Shown in pieces: positions 24,557-35,167 of a stretch of 48,583 nt of DNA. The notes beneath the pieces were generated by a model. It was not told the DNA's origin and ran no database searches. It was given only the letters and a program-made list of their open reading frames with translations. The number at the start of each line of letters is the position of its first letter. Within the stretch, counting starts at the first letter, position 1. The stretch comes from Geminicoccaceae bacterium (GTDB taxonomy: Bacteria; Pseudomonadota; Alphaproteobacteria; Geminicoccales; Geminicoccaceae), in contig RECO01000153.1 in the NCBI GenBank assembly GCA_007694015.1, forward strand, positions 1-48,583, written 5' to 3'. A program made the position numbers and the translations under genes.

Positions 24557-25207
24557 ATGACCGGGTCCGAGCGGGCGGGGTCCAATGGCCCCGCCCGTCC
24601 CGTTTCAGCCGATGCCGACGACCCGATCGGCCGCATCGGCCCCAATGCCATCACCCGCCTGGTCGAAGCGATCGGCGACCGTGAAGGTGCTGATCGGGCG
24701 ACGGCCGTCCTGCGCGACGCCGGCCTCGACGCCTATATCGAGGCCCTGCCGCAACGGATGGTCGACGAAGCCCACGTCGCCGCCCTCTACCGCGCGGCGG
24801 TGGCAGCCCTGGGCGAGCCGCTCGCGGTCGAACTCGCCGCCGAAGCCGGCAAGCGCACCGGCGACTATCTCCTCGCGCATCGCATCCCCAAACCCGCCCA
24901 GGCCCTCCTCCGCGTGCTGCCCCCGAGCCTCGCCAGCTTCGTGCTCCTGAAAGCGATCGGCCGCCACGCCTGGACCTTCACCGGCAGCGGCCGCCTCGTC
25001 GTCGGCAAGGGCCATCCGCTCCCCGTCGACATCGTCGGCGGCGCCATCGCCGCCGCCGGCCCCGCCGCTGGCCCCCTCGCCCGCTTCTATGCCGCGACCT
25101 TCCAAAGACTGTACCGGGAACTCGTCAGCCCGCGCAGCACGGTCGAGGAGCACTTGGCGGACGTGGAGGGAACGCCAGCCTGCCGTCTGCGGCTGGCATG
25201 GCGGTGA
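24557..25207 (+). CDS. bchJ: BchJ, 4-vinyl reductase domain protein
   Basis: The 216-residue protein matches BchJ (GRIGPNAITRLVEAIGDREG, LYRAAVAALGEPLAVELAAEAG, and a C-terminal VEGTPACRLRLAWR). The central part is a V4R-like domain. BchJ was once thought to be the divinyl reductase. Later work in other organisms assigned that activity to BciA/BciB-type enzymes, with BchJ perhaps carrying substrate. The gene starts 16 bases after bchE and closes the rightward photosynthesis series at repeat copy B. Confidence 0.9.
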   Translation: MTGSERAGSNGPARPVSADADDPIGRIGPNAITRLVEAIGDREGADRATAVLRDAGLDAYIEALPQRMVDEAHVAALYRAAVAALGEPLAVELAAEAGKRTGDYLLAHRIPKPAQALLRVLPPSLASFVLLKAIGRHAWTFTGSGRLVVGKGHPLPVDIVGGAIAAAGPAAGPLARFYAATFQRLYRELVSPRSTVEEHLADVEGTPACRLRLAWR

Positions 25208-25217
25208 GAACGAAAAC

Positions 25218-25347
25218 GGGGGGCTTTTGGCCCCCCCGCGCCCCCCGACGCCACGGCTACCGCCGCCGCGACTTGGTGAAGGAAAACGTCCGCAAGTCCG
25301 ACGGCATCGCCGTCGGTCGGGGGTGCAGGGGGCCAAAAGCCCCCTGC
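25218..25347 (+). repeat. Modular hairpin element, copy B, between convergent bchJ and mtnA
   Basis: The left end GGGGGGC/TTTTG/GCCCCCC starts 11 bases after the bchJ stop. The right end is a 9-bp stem (GCAGGGGGC, loop CAAAA, GCCCCCTGC, 25325-25347) 20 bases from the mtnA stop. Between them a hairpin CCGACGGC/ATC/GCCGTCGG (25298-25316) is followed by TCGGGGGT. The layout equals that of copies C-E but with different, still paired, stem bases. The long central hairpin is missing, although an ACGAAAACG remnant precedes the left end. Confidence 0.75.
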
Positions 25348-25366
25348 TGCCTTGGTGTTCCCGACC

Positions 25367-26467
25367 TCAACTCGCCACCGCCCGGTCGGGGAACAGCGTT
25401 CCCAGTCCTTCGGCACTCGCGGAGCACACGCCGCGGTCGGTGATCAAGCCGGTGACCAGGTTCGCCGGGGTGACGTCGAAGGCATAGTTCGCCGCATCGC
25501 TGCCCTCGGGCGTGAGGCGCACTTCCACCACCTCGCCCGCGGCGTCGAGGCCCTGGATGTGGGTCACTTCACGCGCGTCGCGTTCCTCGATCGGGATCTC
25601 CCTCACCCCGTCCCGGACCGTCCAGTCGATCGTGGTGTGCGGCAGCGCCACGTAGAAGGGAACACCGTTCGCCTTGGCGGCCAGCGCCTTCAGATAGGTG
25701 CCGATCTTGTTGCAGACGTCGCCTTGGGCGGTCGTCCGGTCGGTCCCGACGATGCAGAGATCGACCAGCCCATGCTGCATCAAATGGCCGCCGACATTGT
25801 CGGCGATGACCCGGTGCGGCACGCCATGGCGGCCGAGTTCCCAGGCGGTGAGCGCCGCCCCTTGGTTGCGCGGCCGCGTCTCGTCGACCCAGACCTCGAC
25901 CGAGAGCCCCGCATCGTGCGCCATGTAGATCGGTGCGAGTGCCGTCCCCCAATCGACCGTAGCCAGCCAACCGGCGTTGCAATGGGTGAGCACGCGCAAG
26001 GGTCCCTGCCCTTTCCGCTCGAACACCTCGCGGAAGACGGCAAGGCCGTGCTCACCGATACGGCGGCAGACCTCGACGTCCTCGTCGGCAATCTCGCCGG
26101 CACGGCGCCAGGCCGCATCGGCGCGCGCGGCCACCGGCAAGGGTCGCAAGAGCGCGCGCAGGTCGTCGAGCGCCCAGCGCAGGTTGACCGCCGTGGGACG
26201 GGTGCCGAACAACCGTTCATAGGCTGCCGCCAGCGCCGCGTCGCTGGCATCCGCGCGCATCGCCAAGGCCATGCCATAAGCCGCGGTCGCACCGATCAGC
26301 GGCGCCCCCCTGACCACCATGCGCTCGATGGCGCGGGCAGCGTCCTCCACGTCGTGCAGCGTCAGCACCTCGAAGCGGTGCGGCAGCCGGGTCTGGTCGA
26401 TGACCTCGACGGCCCTGCCGTCGGCGCTCGGCCAGATGGTGCGGTAGGCCTTCCCGTCGATCTTCAT
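25367..26467 (-). CDS. mtnA: S-methyl-5-thioribose-1-phosphate isomerase MtnA
   Basis: MtnA converts 5-methylthioribose 1-phosphate to the ribulose form in methionine salvage. The 366-residue protein has the family motifs [15 protein letters not shown], the catalytic-Cys segment [30 protein letters not shown] and the catalytic-Asp segment [19 protein letters not shown]. The ATG overlaps the mtnK stop by ATGA, so the two genes form one unit. The enzyme also accepts 5-deoxyribose 1-phosphate in the dihydroxyacetone phosphate shunt of some bacteria. Confidence 0.96.
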   Translation of the reverse strand: MKIDGKAYRTIWPSADGRAVEVIDQTRLPHRFEVLTLHDVEDAARAIERMVVRGAPLIGATAAYGMALAMRADASDAALAAAYERLFGTRPTAVNLRWALDDLRALLRPLPVAARADAAWRRAGEIADEDVEVCRRIGEHGLAVFREVFERKGQGPLRVLTHCNAGWLATVDWGTALAPIYMAHDAGLSVEVWVDETRPRNQGAALTAWELGRHGVPHRVIADNVGGHLMQHGLVDLCIVGTDRTTAQGDVCNKIGTYLKALAAKANGVPFYVALPHTTIDWTVRDGVREIPIEERDAREVTHIQGLDAAGEVVEVRLTPEGSDAANYAFDVTPANLVTGLITDRGVCSASAEGLGTLFPDRAVAS

Positions 26468-27762
26468 GGCAGCACCTGCTGCCTCAGGTTGCGGGCGAGA
26501 TCCAGGACCGGCGCCATCCCGTCGAACCGTTGCCGCTCGACGATGAGGCTGCGCCCCATGGCGAGGGCACGGCGCTCGGAGACCGCCCGCACGTCCGGAT
26601 CGGCAATGCACTCCAGGTCTTCGACGTGGGCGAGGCCCAGGATGCGGCGCACCATCTTCGCACCGGCATAGCCCACACTGTCGGTGAAGAGCTCGCGCAT
26701 GGTGGCTTGGCGCTTGGCCTCCAGGGCGGCCGAGCCCGCGGCGTCGAGGAACAGCTCACCCGTAAAGGCATCGCCCTGGGCATGCGCCCGCCACAGCGCC
26801 AAAAAGCGGCGCTCGAAGCTGGTCCAGACGGCATCGGCGGTCTGCAACAGCCAAGCCTCGTAGGCCGCGCGTTCGTCCTCGTCCCCCGGATGACCGGCCT
26901 TGGCGAAATAGGCGAGGAAGAAATTGGCGAGCACCGCACCCACGTCGAAGCCCATTGGCCCGACGAAGGCGAATTCGGGGTCGATCACGCGGGTGTCCGC
27001 CTCGGTCACCATCACCGAGCCCGTGTGCAGGTCGCCGTGCAGGAGCGCTTGGCCGCGGCTCAGAAAGCCCCACTTCAGCTCCTGAATGGCGACCTTGAGC
27101 GGGGCATCGGCGCGGAACGCGGTGGCAACGTCGTCGAGCTGCGGGCTGGTCCAGCGGTTCAGCTCGGCGATGCGGTAGGGATCGGTAAAGATCAGCTCCT
27201 CGGTGATCCGGCAAAGCTCGATGTTGTGCGAGAACTCGCCCTGCAGCGCCCGCTTCTCCGCCGCCTTCATGCCGAGGTCCGAGGTGAAGAACAGATTGCG
27301 CGCCATGAAGGCGGCCAGATGCTCCGCCACCATGGGATAGCGCCGCCCCTGGATCAGCCCCTTGCGCAGGATGATGTGCGGGCTCAGCCACTCCATCACC
27401 ACGGCCGCCTGTTCGGCGTCGAAATGGTACAACGCCGGCACCAGCTCCGGCACGAAACGCCCGTGCGTGACCAGCGCCCGATACTCGTACCAGGACCGAT
27501 CCAACGGCAAGGGCCAGCTCTCCCCCACCAGCCGCACATAAGGCAGTGCTTGCTTCACCACGAGCCCGCCCCCAGGCCCTTCGACGATGAAAACCAGATT
27601 GAGGTTGCCGTCGCCCACCTCGCGCACCCGCCAATCCCGAGGCTCCCCCCCAAGACGGGCCGCCGCGCCAGCGGTCTTGGCCAGCCACGCCGGCAAGGTT
27701 GCGGGCGTCAAAGGTGTATAGCCCGGCCCGCCCGTGTGTCGGTTGCTCGTCGTGCTCGCCAT
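26464..27762 (-). CDS. mtnK: S-methyl-5-thioribose kinase MtnK
   Basis: MtnK phosphorylates 5-methylthioribose from methylthioadenosine breakdown. This 432-residue protein of the aminoglycoside-kinase-like fold shows [13 protein letters not shown] (nucleotide loop), [20 protein letters not shown], the catalytic loop [15 protein letters not shown] and the metal-binding [18 protein letters not shown] chose ATG 27762 because GGGGA lies about 6 bases before it. ATG 27768 has no space for a ribosome-binding site. Translation further upstream would only read into repeat copy C. Confidence 0.95.
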   Translation of the reverse strand: MASTTSNRHTGGPGYTPLTPATLPAWLAKTAGAAARLGGEPRDWRVREVGDGNLNLVFIVEGPGGGLVVKQALPYVRLVGESWPLPLDRSWYEYRALVTHGRFVPELVPALYHFDAEQAAVVMEWLSPHIILRKGLIQGRRYPMVAEHLAAFMARNLFFTSDLGMKAAEKRALQGEFSHNIELCRITEELIFTDPYRIAELNRWTSPQLDDVATAFRADAPLKVAIQELKWGFLSRGQALLHGDLHTGSVMVTEADTRVIDPEFAFVGPMGFDVGAVLANFFLAYFAKAGHPGDEDERAAYEAWLLQTADAVWTSFERRFLALWRAHAQGDAFTGELFLDAAGSAALEAKRQATMRELFTDSVGYAGAKMVRRILGLAHVEDLECIADPDVRAVSERRALAMGRSLIVERQRFDGMAPVLDLARNLRQQVLP

Positions 27763-27870
27763 CGCCATCCCCGCTGCTCGTTTCTTGGCCCCCTTGTCGA
27801 CCGAAAGAGACCACCCCAGCAATTGACCGTTCGACGGGTCCACGCAAGGTCCAGGCAAAGGTGAAGCCAA

Positions 27871-28083
27871 GGGGGCTTTTGGCCCCCCAGGAAAGCCAAG
27901 ACCAAGGGGGCTTTTGGCCCCCTTGGAAACCCCCGGCGAAAATGATGGCGGGACGTGCACGCACGTCCCGCCATCGTTTTCGCAACTGGGCAAACTGCCA
28001 GCGGCAAGGCCGCTGCACCCCCTCGAATTGGCCGGCGGCAAGGCCGCTGGCTGGGGGGTCCTAGGGGGCCAAAAGCCCCCTAG
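27871..28083 (+). repeat. Modular hairpin element, copy C, between mtnK and the GGDEF-EAL gene
   Basis: The gene-free stretch 27763-28105 is mostly this element. An extra GGGGGC/TTTTG/GCCCCC hairpin lies at 27871. The proper left end is a 10-bp stem (CCAAGGGGGC, loop TTTTG, 27902-27926). A central inverted repeat has 23-base arms (27936-27958 and 27961-27983) and a single G-T pair. GCCAGCGGCAAGGCCGCTG at 27997 and a variant at 28030 follow, then CTGGGGGGTC. The closing 9-bp stem CTAGGGGGC, loop CAAAA, ends 23 bases from the stop of the next gene. No T-run follows the central stem. Confidence 0.85.
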
Positions 28084-28105
28084 ACACTTCCTTTCTTCCA
28101 GACCG

Positions 28106-30922
28106 TCAAGAAGCCGGCAGGTCGCTCACGTCGAGGCGGCGGTCCGAGCGGAGCAGGGCCAGCATTTCGTCGGGTGGCAGGGGGCCGCTGAACAGGAAGC
28201 CCTGCAGTTCCTGGCAGCGGAAGCGTTTGATCATCGCCAATTGTTCGCGGGTCTCGACGCCTTCGGCGACCACGCTGATCTTGAGCATTTCCGCGAGTGC
28301 GACGATGGCCTGGGCAATCGCGGCGTCGTTCATGTCGGTCGTGACGTCTTTTACGAAGGAGCGGTCGATCTTGAGGCAGCGGATGGGGAAGCGCTTGAGA
28401 TAGGCGAGCGAGGAATAGCCCGTGCCGAAGTCGTCGACCGCGAACTGGACGCCCAGATCGTGGATGGCTTGCAGCCGCGCGATGCTCTCGTCGACGTCCT
28501 CCATCAAGGCGCTCTCGGTCAGCTCCAGCTCCAACAGATGCGAGGGCATGCCGGTCGCGTGGAGGACCCGGCGGATGGTGTCGACGAGGTTGCGCTGCTT
28601 GAACTGACGGCTGGAAAGGTTGACGGCAAGCCGTAGCCCCGTGAACCCGATCCGCTGCCATTCCCGCGCTTGGCGGCAGGCCTCGGTGAGCACCCATTGG
28701 CCGATCGGCAAAATGAGGCCCGTTTCCTCCGCGAGCGGAATGAATTCGCTGGGCGGCACGCGGCCGAGTTCGGGGTGGAACCAGCGAACCAAGGCCTCGA
28801 CACCGGTGATCTCGCCGGTGCGCACATCGACGAAGGGCTGGTAGTGGAGCGCCAATTCGCCCCGCTCCAAGGCCCGGCGCAGCTGCGTTTCGAGTACCAG
28901 CCGCTCGAAGGCACGCGCGTTCATGTCGCCGGTGTAGAATTGATAGGAATTTCGCCCCTGTTCCTTGGTGCGGTAGAGGGCGGTGTCGGCGTTCTTCAAC
29001 AGGGTTTCGCCGTCGGCGCCGTCGTGGGGGAACAGCGCGATCCCGATGCTGGCGGTGGCGCTCAGCTCCTGGCCGTTGATGGCATAGGGTTGGCGCATCA
29101 CGTCGAGGATCTTCTGCGCCACCTTGGCGGCGTTTTCGGCGCCGCGGCAGCCCGGCAGCAGCAGGAGGAACTCGTCGCCGCCGAGCCGGGCGACCGTGTC
29201 GGAGCGGCGCAGCACCAAGACCAGCCGGCGCGCGACCTCGCGCAACAGCTGATCGCCCTTGGCCATGCCGAGGCTCTCGTTGACCAGCTTGAAGCGGTCG
29301 AGGTCGAGCAGCATGACGGCGAATTCTTGGGGGTTGCGGCGCGCGCGTTCCACGGTCTGCGCCAGCCGGTCGTCGAACAGGAGGCGGTTGGGCAGCCCCG
29401 TCAGGGGGTCGCGCGAGGCGAGCCGGCGGATGGTCTCTTCCGCCTCGCGCCGGGCGGAAACGTCGCGCACCGTGAGCAACAGGCCGCCCGTATCGGTGTC
29501 GTCGACGCGGCTGACCGTCACCTCGATCGGCGTGACGTCTTCGGCGCCGTGGCGGGCGACGAGTTCGGTCAACCGGCCACCGTCGCGGGCGGCCGTCTCC
29601 AACAGCTGGAGCAGATCGGCCTCTTCGCCGGGCGGCACGCCGATGAAGGCCTCCAGCGGTCGCCCCCGCGCCACCGTGACCGGGGTGCGGAACAAGCGTT
29701 CGGCTGCAGCGGAAAAGTCGGCGACCATGCCCTTGGCGTTGGTGGTGATGATGCCGTCGACGACCACCTCCAGAATGGCGCGCCAGGGCGGAGCGCCCTC
29801 GTTGCGCACGGGCGGCTCGAGCGCGGTACCGTCGGCGAGGCCGGGCTCCGGCCCGGTCTCGGCAGCCGCCGGCGGCAGGGCGGCCGGCATCACCAAGCTC
29901 TGGCCATCGCCGAGGGGCACCAACTCGACCACCACCCCACCCAGCCGCGTGGCGACCGCCAGGGCCTCGGGCTCGACGGCGGCGACGAGGGCGGCCAGCG
30001 CTTCGCCATGGCCGTGCACGGCCGCCAGAAACGTCGCCGCGGCGGGCCAGCCCTCGGTGGCCGCGTCCAGCGCCGCCGCAAGCGGCAGCTCCGCGCCGAC
30101 CGTGCCCGCGTCATCCAGCACGACGGCGACCGGTGTCGCCGCTCGCAGCGCCAGCTTGGCCAGCGTCTGGAGCGGGATCGGGGCAGGCACGGCCGGCTCG
30201 GCCGCCACGACGGGCCGGAGACGGGCGAGCAGACCGGAGACCTGCCCGGTGGCATCCCGCTGCGGGATGGCATGGTCCTCGACCGTCACGAGACGGCCGT
30301 CGGCGCCGCGCAACTGGTAGCGGCACGACGCGGGCGTTCCCGCCAGCACCTCCAGGTTGCGGTCGCGCCAGCGGGCCCGATCGTCCTCCGCCAGCAGCAA
30401 CGTCCACGAGCTGCCCGGTTCCGGCACGCGGCCGAGCAGCGCGGCCATCGGCCCGAGCGTCCACGCCAGACCGAGCCGGCAGTCGACATCCATGGTCAAG
30501 GCGTAGATCGGCTCGTCGATCAGCGCATCGAGGCCGAGCGGCGTGGCTTCGGGGCCGGCGGCCTCGCCCGCTTCGGGGCGCAGCACCAACCAATAGCCGC
30601 CGTCCGCCACCGGCGCCCCGGTCAAGGACAAGGCCAGGCGCCGACCGGGCACCGCCTCCAGCTCGACCTGGAAGGCGCGGGCGCGACTGGTCGCTAGCAC
30701 CAGCTCGGCCCAGATGTCGATCGGCACGCCGCTCGCCGCCAACCGCTCCAGGCCCAGGCCGCCGCGCTCGAACCGGTTCTCCAGCCCCAGCCAGCGAAGC
30801 GCCAGCGCGTTCGCCTCGGCAATCTCGAAGGGACCGCCGTCACGCGTGCGACGGAGGCCGATGCAACCGATGCCCGCCGCTGCCAGCACGTCGGTGAGCG
30901 CGTTGGCCGGGTTTGCGGTCAT
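28106..30922 (-). CDS. PAS-GGDEF-EAL protein (cyclic-di-GMP turnover)
   Basis: The 938-residue cytoplasmic protein has an N-terminal sensory part of PAS-like modules (about 1-390), a clearer PAS domain at about 395-510 ending [20 protein letters not shown], a GGDEF domain (about 515-675) and an EAL domain (about 685-930). The cyclase signature GGDEF (near 580) is intact and preceded by RRSD five residues earlier, the RxxD inhibitory site. The phosphodiesterase motifs [31 protein letters not shown] and AEGVET are also intact. Either or both activities are possible. No membrane helix is seen, and the signal sensed is unknown. It stands alone as a transcription unit ending at repeat copy C. Confidence 0.93.
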   Translation of the reverse strand: MTANPANALTDVLAAAGIGCIGLRRTRDGGPFEIAEANALALRWLGLENRFERGGLGLERLAASGVPIDIWAELVLATSRARAFQVELEAVPGRRLALSLTGAPVADGGYWLVLRPEAGEAAGPEATPLGLDALIDEPIYALTMDVDCRLGLAWTLGPMAALLGRVPEPGSSWTLLLAEDDRARWRDRNLEVLAGTPASCRYQLRGADGRLVTVEDHAIPQRDATGQVSGLLARLRPVVAAEPAVPAPIPLQTLAKLALRAATPVAVVLDDAGTVGAELPLAAALDAATEGWPAAATFLAAVHGHGEALAALVAAVEPEALAVATRLGGVVVELVPLGDGQSLVMPAALPPAAAETGPEPGLADGTALEPPVRNEGAPPWRAILEVVVDGIITTNAKGMVADFSAAAERLFRTPVTVARGRPLEAFIGVPPGEEADLLQLLETAARDGGRLTELVARHGAEDVTPIEVTVSRVDDTDTGGLLLTVRDVSARREAEETIRRLASRDPLTGLPNRLLFDDRLAQTVERARRNPQEFAVMLLDLDRFKLVNESLGMAKGDQLLREVARRLVLVLRRSDTVARLGGDEFLLLLPGCRGAENAAKVAQKILDVMRQPYAINGQELSATASIGIALFPHDGADGETLLKNADTALYRTKEQGRNSYQFYTGDMNARAFERLVLETQLRRALERGELALHYQPFVDVRTGEITGVEALVRWFHPELGRVPPSEFIPLAEETGLILPIGQWVLTEACRQAREWQRIGFTGLRLAVNLSSRQFKQRNLVDTIRRVLHATGMPSHLLELELTESALMEDVDESIARLQAIHDLGVQFAVDDFGTGYSSLAYLKRFPIRCLKIDRSFVKDVTTDMNDAAIAQAIVALAEMLKISVVAEGVETREQLAMIKRFRCQELQGFLFSGPLPPDEMLALLRSDRRLDVSDLPAS

Positions 30923-31115
30923 CGACCATCCCCCGCCGCCAATGGCGGTGCTGCGCCCACCACCGCCTCGATCGTCGCGTGCGAGGCCTGCTTCACCTCG
31001 AAGTCGTCCACAAAGCCAGGCCTCTCAACTCTGCATGTTCAACCGGAAGGGACCCAACCAAAAGAACGCTTGGCAAGAACAGCGGAGCAAACTTCCAGTG
31101 GCGACCACGGTTTGC

Positions 31116-32612
31116 TCATCGGGCTATTATGGCTGGGTCAGTAACGACCCAACGTAAATGCCTCGACAGGTCATCGGCCGTCAAGCTGCCCCCGGCCGCT
31201 CGGGCTGCCTCATTGTGCAGCCAAACCGCCGCGGCGGCGGCTTCGAACGCGGGCACGCCCCGGGCGAGGGCGGCGAGCACGACCCCGGCGAGCACGTCAC
31301 CGGCACCGGCGGTCGCCAGATGCACACACCCGTTGGTGGCCATGGCGGTGCGTCCATCCGGTGCCGCGACCACGGTGTCGAAGCCCTTCAGCACGACGAC
31401 CGCCCCGCTCCGCCGCGCCAGCTCCTGGGCATCTTCGAGCTTCGAGCCACTCGTGGCGCCCAGGCGCGCGGCCTCGCCGGCGTGCGGCGTCAACACGCAC
31501 GGGCCCTGGACGCACGCGGCCAGCCCCTGGACGTCATCTTCGAAACAGCTGAGCGCATCCGCGTCCAACACCGTGGCGCGGCCCAGCCCGAGCACGGTCT
31601 CGACTTGCCGCCGGAGTTCCGCCCCCACCCCGCCCCCCGGGCCCAACAGCCAAGCATTGCGTCGGGCGTCGGCCAACAGCGGCCCGAGGTCGCCGTCGGC
31701 GCAGGGCCGCACCATCACCGCATCGAGCCGGCTCGCATGGGTCGTCAGCGCACCTTTGGGGCAAACCAGGGTGACGAGCCCGGCCCCACTGGCCAGGGCC
31801 GCCCCCGCAGCCAGCCGGCCGGCACCGCCCGTGGCGACGCCGCCGGCGACGACGACGGCGTGGCCGCGCCGGTATTTGTGGTCCGCGGGCTGTGGCTTTG
31901 GCCAGAGATGCCGCCAGAGGTCGGGCCGATTGACCCAAAGCGGCCCCGGCGGCGTGCGATGCGCGCGCGCCAGTGCAGCCGCGTCCAGCCCGATGTCGAC
32001 GACGTGCAGGGTCCCCTTGTGCTCCGCCCCCGGCAGCAGATAGTGACCGGGCTTGGCGCGGGCGAAGGTGACGGTGGTGCTGGCGCGAAACGCGGGCCCG
32101 TGGGCCTGGCCATTGGCGCCGTCGATGCCCGATGGCAGGTCGACCGCCACCACCGCCAGCCCGGCCGCGGTGATGCGCCGGACGAGTTCGGCAACCTCCG
32201 GCGGCAGAGCGCGGCTAAGGCCGGCCCCGAACAACGCATCCACCACGAGGCCCACGCCGTCGAGGTCCAAATCCGCCGCCAACGGCACCGTCGCCCCAGG
32301 ATAGGCCTGGGCGGCGAGCGCCGCATCGCCCCGAAGCTCCGCCAGTGCTCCGAGGTGATGCACCGCCACGTCGAAGCCCCAGCCGTGGAGATGGCGCGCC
32401 GCGACGAAGCCGTCACCGCCATTGTTGCCGGGGCCGGCCAAGACCAGGATGCGGCCACCGTCCCACAGGTCGCGGACCCGTGCCGCGAGGCCTGCGCCCG
32501 CGCGCTCCATCAAGACGATGCCGGGGGTCCCCGCTTCGATCGTCCAGCGATCGGCCATGGCCATGGTGGTGGGCGTCAGCAGCTCGAGGGGGGGCTCCGG
32601 GGCTCGGGACAT
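31116..32612 (-). CDS. nnr: Bifunctional NAD(P)H-hydrate epimerase / ADP-dependent dehydratase Nnr
   Basis: Nnr repairs hydrated NAD(P)H. The 498-residue protein joins a YjeF_N epimerase domain (about 1-215, with LVLAGPGNNGGDGFVAARHL and VVDALFGAGLSR) to a ribokinase-like dehydratase domain (about 225-490, with RRGHAVVVAGG, CVLTPHAGEAARLG, VVLKGFDTVVAAPDG and ATAGAGDVLAG). In many alphaproteobacteria nnr stands directly before glnB-glnA. Here those genes are 14 kb away. The 193 bases between it and the GGDEF-EAL gene show no clear feature. Confidence 0.95.
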   Translation of the reverse strand: MSRAPEPPLELLTPTTMAMADRWTIEAGTPGIVLMERAGAGLAARVRDLWDGGRILVLAGPGNNGGDGFVAARHLHGWGFDVAVHHLGALAELRGDAALAAQAYPGATVPLAADLDLDGVGLVVDALFGAGLSRALPPEVAELVRRITAAGLAVVAVDLPSGIDGANGQAHGPAFRASTTVTFARAKPGHYLLPGAEHKGTLHVVDIGLDAAALARAHRTPPGPLWVNRPDLWRHLWPKPQPADHKYRRGHAVVVAGGVATGGAGRLAAGAALASGAGLVTLVCPKGALTTHASRLDAVMVRPCADGDLGPLLADARRNAWLLGPGGGVGAELRRQVETVLGLGRATVLDADALSCFEDDVQGLAACVQGPCVLTPHAGEAARLGATSGSKLEDAQELARRSGAVVVLKGFDTVVAAPDGRTAMATNGCVHLATAGAGDVLAGVVLAALARGVPAFEAAAAAVWLHNEAARAAGGSLTADDLSRHLRWVVTDPAIIAR

Positions 32613-32908
32613 CGCCGCTCTCGTTTTGCGTTGCCGGTCCTCGAACGAGCCCTGGCCAACGCGGCGGTTGCAGTCGGCCGGCTCTTGCGTTCACAACTCA
32701 CTGGTAGTCGAAGAGCAGGTTCCTGGCCATAGGATTATTCTCTGTCATCTCGGAGCCCATGCACGGAAACCACGGCCTGTTGCGCGATGGCAACGCAGAG
32801 CGATACGCGTCTGGGTTGCGTCGCCTGCAGCCCGCGCGTAAGCCTGCCGCATGGAGCGGCGACGACGAGCCGAGGGGTTTCGGCATGCGGCACCGCGAAG
32901 GACGCGCG

Positions 32909-33238
32909 ATGGATGGGCCCATCATCGACGACGCGCGATTGCGTTCGTTCACCGCCGGCGACCCGGCTCTGGAGCGCGAGTTGCTCCATCTCTACCTGGA
33001 AACGGCGGCACTCTACCTCGACCGGATGCGGCGCGCGATCGACGACGCGGCGGCCTGGCGCCGGTCGGCCCATGCGCTGAAGGGCGCCAGCGCGAACATC
33101 GGTGCCGTGGCGGTCGCCCGGCTGGCGCAGCGCTACGAACAGGACCCGCCGAGCCTCGCGGCCCTGGGCGCGTTGGAGAGCGAGCTGGCCGAGGTGCGGA
33201 GCCTCGTCACCGCCCGCGACGCCGCCCCGACCCCCTGA
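32909..33238 (+). CDS. Orphan Hpt-domain phosphotransfer protein
   Basis: The 109-residue protein is essentially a single histidine phosphotransfer domain. The phospho-acceptor would be His55 in RRSAHALKGASANIGA, on a four-helix bundle (helices near 20-45, 47-65, 66-78 and 84-103). AAGGA six bases before ATG 32909 decides the start. The longer in-frame reading from 32759 adds a sequence without homology. No sensor kinase or response regulator is adjacent, so its partners are unknown. The 296 bases upstream, shared with nnr, are divergent promoter space. Confidence 0.85.
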   Translation: MDGPIIDDARLRSFTAGDPALERELLHLYLETAALYLDRMRRAIDDAAAWRRSAHALKGASANIGAVAVARLAQRYEQDPPSLAALGALESELAEVRSLVTARDAAPTP

Positions 33239-33260
33239 CCGGGAGCACCCGGAACCCGGC

Positions 33261-34253
33261 TCAGCCGCCCGTCACGCTCATGTGCCGCGCCAATGCGGGT
33301 GCCCGGCGGCGGCGATCGATGACGAAGTCGTGGCCCTTGGGCTTGCGGGCGATGCCGTCGCGGATGGCCGCAACCAGCGCCGCGTTGCCCTCCGAGGCGC
33401 GGAGCGCCGTGCGCAGGTCGGCCGCATCCTCCTGGCCCAGGCACATGTACATCGTGCCCGTGCAGGTCACCCGCACCCGGTTGCAGCTCTCGCAGAAATT
33501 GTGCGTCAGCGGCGTGATGAAGCCGAGCCGCCCGCCCGTCTCCTCCACCCGCACGTAGCGCGCGGGGCCGCCGGTCGAATAGGGGATGTCGGTCAGCGTC
33601 CAGCGCTTGGCGAGATCGGCCCGCACCCGCGACAACGGCAGATATTGCTCGGTCCGGTCCTCGTCGATCTCGCCCAGCGGCATGGTTTCGATCAAGGTGA
33701 GATCGAAGCCTTCCTCGCCGCACCAGCCGATCATCCGGTCGAACTCGTCCTCGTTGACACCCTTGAGGGCGACCGCGTTCAGCTTGACGTGCAAGCCCGC
33801 CGCCTTCGCCGCCCGGATGCCGTCCATCACCTTGTAGAAGTCGCCCCAGCGGGTGATCGCCTTGAATTTCTGGGCATCGAGCGTGTCCAGCGAAACGTTG
33901 ATGCGCCGCACGCCGGCTGCCACCAGGTCGCCCGCCACCCGCGCCAACTGGCTGCCATTGGTGGTGATGGTCAGCTCGTCGAGCCCGCCCGCCTGGACGT
34001 GCCGCCCGATCCGCTCGATCAGCCAGAGCACGTTGCGCCGCACCAAGGGCTCGCCGCCGGTGAGCCGGATCTTGCGCACCCCGAGTTCGACGAACGCCGT
34101 CGCCAGACGGTCCAACTCCTCGAGGCTCAGCAACTCCTTCTTCGGCAGGAACGTCATGTGCTCGGCCATGCAATACGCGCAGCGAAAATCACACCTGTCC
34201 GTCACGGAAATCCGAACATAGGTGACGTGGCGCTGGAACGGGTCGACGAGCAT
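33261..34253 (-). CDS. moaA: GTP 3',8-cyclase MoaA
   Basis: MoaA, a radical-SAM enzyme, starts molybdenum cofactor synthesis from GTP. The 330-residue protein has the N-terminal cluster motif [33 protein letters not shown], and the second cluster cysteines in [20 protein letters not shown]. It ends in the functionally important Gly-Gly. I chose ATG 34253. An upstream in-frame TTG at 34271 is possible. It converges on the Hpt gene with only 22 bases between stops. Confidence 0.97.
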   Translation of the reverse strand: MLVDPFQRHVTYVRISVTDRCDFRCAYCMAEHMTFLPKKELLSLEELDRLATAFVELGVRKIRLTGGEPLVRRNVLWLIERIGRHVQAGGLDELTITTNGSQLARVAGDLVAAGVRRINVSLDTLDAQKFKAITRWGDFYKVMDGIRAAKAAGLHVKLNAVALKGVNEDEFDRMIGWCGEEGFDLTLIETMPLGEIDEDRTEQYLPLSRVRADLAKRWTLTDIPYSTGGPARYVRVEETGGRLGFITPLTHNFCESCNRVRVTCTGTMYMCLGQEDAADLRTALRASEGNAALVAAIRDGIARKPKGHDFVIDRRRRAPALARHMSVTGG

Positions 34254-34391
34254 GGGTGGGCGTGTCCTCAACTAGCGGGCCGCGAGGCCCCGGGTCCTCG
34301 GTCGTCGATGCGGTTTACCGGCTGCTCGACAAGGCGTATCTAGCCGGCGTAACGCCGCTTGAAAAGCGATCGGCATCGGGAGAATTCACCT

Positions 34392-35150
34392 TTGCGGCTC
34401 CACTTTTGTGCGGCGGACACGCCCAAGGCACGGGCCGCGCTCCGCGCCCTCGTCCAGCGCTACGGACAACACGACATCACCGAGGCCGACGTCCTGGTGC
34501 CGCTCGGCGGCGACGGCTTCATGCTGGAAACGCTGCACGGCTCCATCGCCACGCCCAAGCCGATCTACGGCATGAACCTCGGCACCGTCGGCTTCTTGAT
34601 GAACGGCTACACCGCCGGCGATCTCATGGAGCGGATCGAACGGGCGGCCACGACCAAACTCCACCCCTTGCGCATGCGCGCCACGATGCTCGACGGCCAC
34701 TCCGAAGAGGGGCTCGCCATCAACGAGGTCTCGCTGTTGCGCGAAACCCGCCAGGCCGCATCGCTCTCCTTGTGGATCGACGGCGTCGAACGGTTGAGCG
34801 ACCTCGTCTGCGACGGGCTGATCGTCGCCACGCCCGCGGGCTCCACCGCCTACAACCTCTCGGCCCACGGCCCCATCCTGCCGATCGGCGCGCCGCTCCT
34901 GGCCATCACCCCGATCAGCCCCTTCCGACCCCGCCGCTGGCGCGGCGCGTTGGTCGCCCAAACCGCCCGCATCTTCATCCGCGTCAACGATCCCAAAAAA
35001 CGCCCGGTCAGCGCCGTCGCCGACTACACCGAAATCCGCGACGTCACCGGCGTCGAAATCTGGCAAGACGACACCATGGCCGTCGACGTCCTCTTCGACC
35101 GCGAACACAACCTCGAAGAACGCATCCTGAAAGAACAGTTCGCCGTTTGA
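34392..35150 (+). CDS. nadK: NAD kinase
   Basis: The 252-residue product phosphorylates NAD to NADP. It shows the GGDG motif ([17 protein letters not shown]), [12 protein letters not shown], the NE motif [11 protein letters not shown], and [21 protein letters not shown] with [11 protein letters not shown]. There is no suitable ATG. TTG 34392 is preceded by GGGAG at 9-10 bases and gives the typical N-terminus [15 protein letters not shown] 34359 is a less likely alternative. The gene is divergent from moaA, and repeat copy D begins 18 bases after its stop. Confidence 0.92.
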   Translation: MRLHFCAADTPKARAALRALVQRYGQHDITEADVLVPLGGDGFMLETLHGSIATPKPIYGMNLGTVGFLMNGYTAGDLMERIERAATTKLHPLRMRATMLDGHSEEGLAINEVSLLRETRQAASLSLWIDGVERLSDLVCDGLIVATPAGSTAYNLSAHGPILPIGAPLLAITPISPFRPRRWRGALVAQTARIFIRVNDPKKRPVSAVADYTEIRDVTGVEIWQDDTMAVDVLFDREHNLEERILKEQFAV

Positions 35151-35167
35151 AGGAGAAAGGGACAAGG

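Noticed and set aside
28670-30697. Plus-strand open frame antisense to the GGDEF-EAL gene
   Set aside because: Low-complexity Gln/Arg/Gly composition with no motif, opposite a gene with intact catalytic motifs.
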